From Paenibacillus pini JCM 16418 (lineage in GTDB: Bacteria; Bacillota; Bacilli; Paenibacillales; Paenibacillaceae), in NCBI RefSeq assembly GCF_000576305.1, contig NZ_BAVZ01000024.1:1-44167 (forward strand): a stretch of DNA of 44,167 nt, written 5' to 3'. The position numbers and the translations under genes are program-made. The first letter of the stretch is position 1, and every line of letters starts with the position of its first letter. This document shows positions 43,612 to 44,167 of the stretch, piece after piece. The notes under the pieces were generated by a model that was not told the origin of the DNA, ran no database searches, and was given only the letters and a program-made list of their open reading frames with translations.

Positions 43612-43878
43612 GTGAAGACAATAGTAATGGGTGTATTAGTTATATCGCTAATTCTTCTTTTCTTTATTGGTATACGGAAAAAACTTGGTTTTGGATGGAT
43701 TACAATCTTTGGTGCTCATTTAGTGTTCGCTGCTTTAGGTCTTTATCTAGTAAATTTCTCTGGAATCATGACAAATGTCTACATACCGTTGAATCCCACT
43801 ACTATAGGAACCGTAACGGTTTTAGGGCTTCCGGGCGTAGCTTTGTTATATGCATTAAAAATAACTTTGATTGGGTAG
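43612..43878 (+). CDS. bofA: Inhibitor of pro-sigma-K processing
   Basis: Holds the SpoIVFB protease inactive in the outer forespore membrane until the forespore signals, so delaying sigma-K activation. The 88-residue protein has two to three hydrophobic segments (about 3-20, 28-48 and 65-85) separated by a short basic loop, and ends with the LPG-(V/I)-A-LL-LK pattern of the family. GTG at 43612 follows AAAGGAGAG. No sigma-E site is clear upstream. Confidence 0.93.
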   Translation: MKTIVMGVLVISLILLFFIGIRKKLGFGWITIFGAHLVFAALGLYLVNFSGIMTNVYIPLNPTTIGTVTVLGLPGVALLYALKITLIG

Positions 43879-43986
43879 TTGACGGCAGCTGAGTTTATAT
43901 GTTACATTATATCTCGCCCCTTAAAAACGGTGTCCAAGCTTAGCCGAAAGGCAAAGGAGAAATCAAAAAGATTTCAAAAAAAACAC

Positions 43987-44016
43987 TTGACGAAATAACG
44001 GGCAGCATGATATATT
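43987..44016 (+). promoter_or_regulatory. Ribosomal RNA operon promoter
   Basis: TTGACG (43987-43992), an 18-bp spacer and TATATT (44011-44016). An A-rich stretch before it (43961-43986) could be an UP element. The position after bofA matches the rrnA operon of B. subtilis. Confidence 0.75.
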
Positions 44017-44167
44017 ATAAAGGTCGCCACTGAGACAAACTGGTAGCGACGAAAGAGAAATTGATCTTTGAAAACTGAACAACGAGTGAGTAAAGATTTC
44101 GCTTGCGAAATCTAACGCGAGACCATTTAGTACATGCCGTAAGGCTGGATAAATGGTGGAGCAAAAA
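44017..44167 (+). other. 5' leader of a 16S rRNA operon (incomplete)
   Basis: The leader includes a GTCGC/GCGAC hairpin (44023-44050), a boxA-like TGATCTTTGAAAACTGAAC (44063-44081) and a long inverted repeat around GATTTCGCTTGCGAAATC typical of pre-16S processing leaders. The mature 16S sequence does not begin before the window ends. Confidence 0.8.

Overview
The window is a stretch of chromosome from an endospore-forming Firmicute, most likely a Paenibacillus or close relative (inference). Spore genes are present: sspP, spo0F, bofA and a pbpG-like penicillin-binding protein. Gene order follows the Bacillus subtilis chromosome, there are c-di-AMP riboswitches on NlpC/P60 hydrolases, base composition is moderate, and RBSs are strong and GGAGG-like. 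There is no CRISPR array, insertion sequence or prophage.

Layout. 1-6787: guaB, dacA, pdxS-pdxT, serS and tRNA-Ser(UGA), all on the + strand, in the order found on the right side of the B. subtilis origin. 6859-8670: a small unknown gene, sspP and a lipoprotein. 8732-9970: tadA (- strand), a dense cluster of DnaA boxes in and behind its 5' end, and a histidine-kinase remnant. 10003-14505: rluF, motAB, an unknown gene, a pterin carbinolamine dehydratase, a membrane cytochrome c and a GNAT protein. 14660-16408: two paralogous NlpC/P60 hydrolase genes, each behind its own c-di-AMP (ydaO-type) riboswitch. 16714-19533: a membrane protein and a membrane-anchored M1 metallopeptidase. 19766-30235: ywhD, mpg, pbpG, speE-speB, an Asp-box secreted protein, a DUF1934 protein, argS and an intracellular-type subtilisin. 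30766-39747: rpoE, pyrG, spo0F, fba, murA, rho, a radical SAM gene and rpmE, the block found on the left arm in B. subtilis. 39871-44167: SRP RNA, dnaX, ebfC, recR, yaaL, bofA, then an rRNA promoter and leader; the 16S gene starts beyond the window.

How the parts connect. The gene content is mostly housekeeping: GMP and CTP synthesis, PLP synthesis, two aminoacyl-tRNA synthetases, peptidoglycan synthesis and remodelling, polyamine synthesis, transcription factors, the clamp loader with recombination repair, and the sporulation phosphorelay. Regulatory signals I can support are near-consensus CodY boxes before guaB and pdxST, an exact sigma-H promoter before spo0F, two c-di-AMP riboswitches, and the DnaA-box cluster. 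The DnaA-box cluster is the most interesting item.

Quality warning. Nine genes (pdxT, the membrane protein, the M1 peptidase, mpg, speE, speB, argS, murA twice, rho) are broken by ten single-base losses, each repaired by adding one base, usually by lengthening a run. Because argS and murA are affected, I read these as consensus errors rather than real mutations; coordinates for these genes cover the repaired reading.
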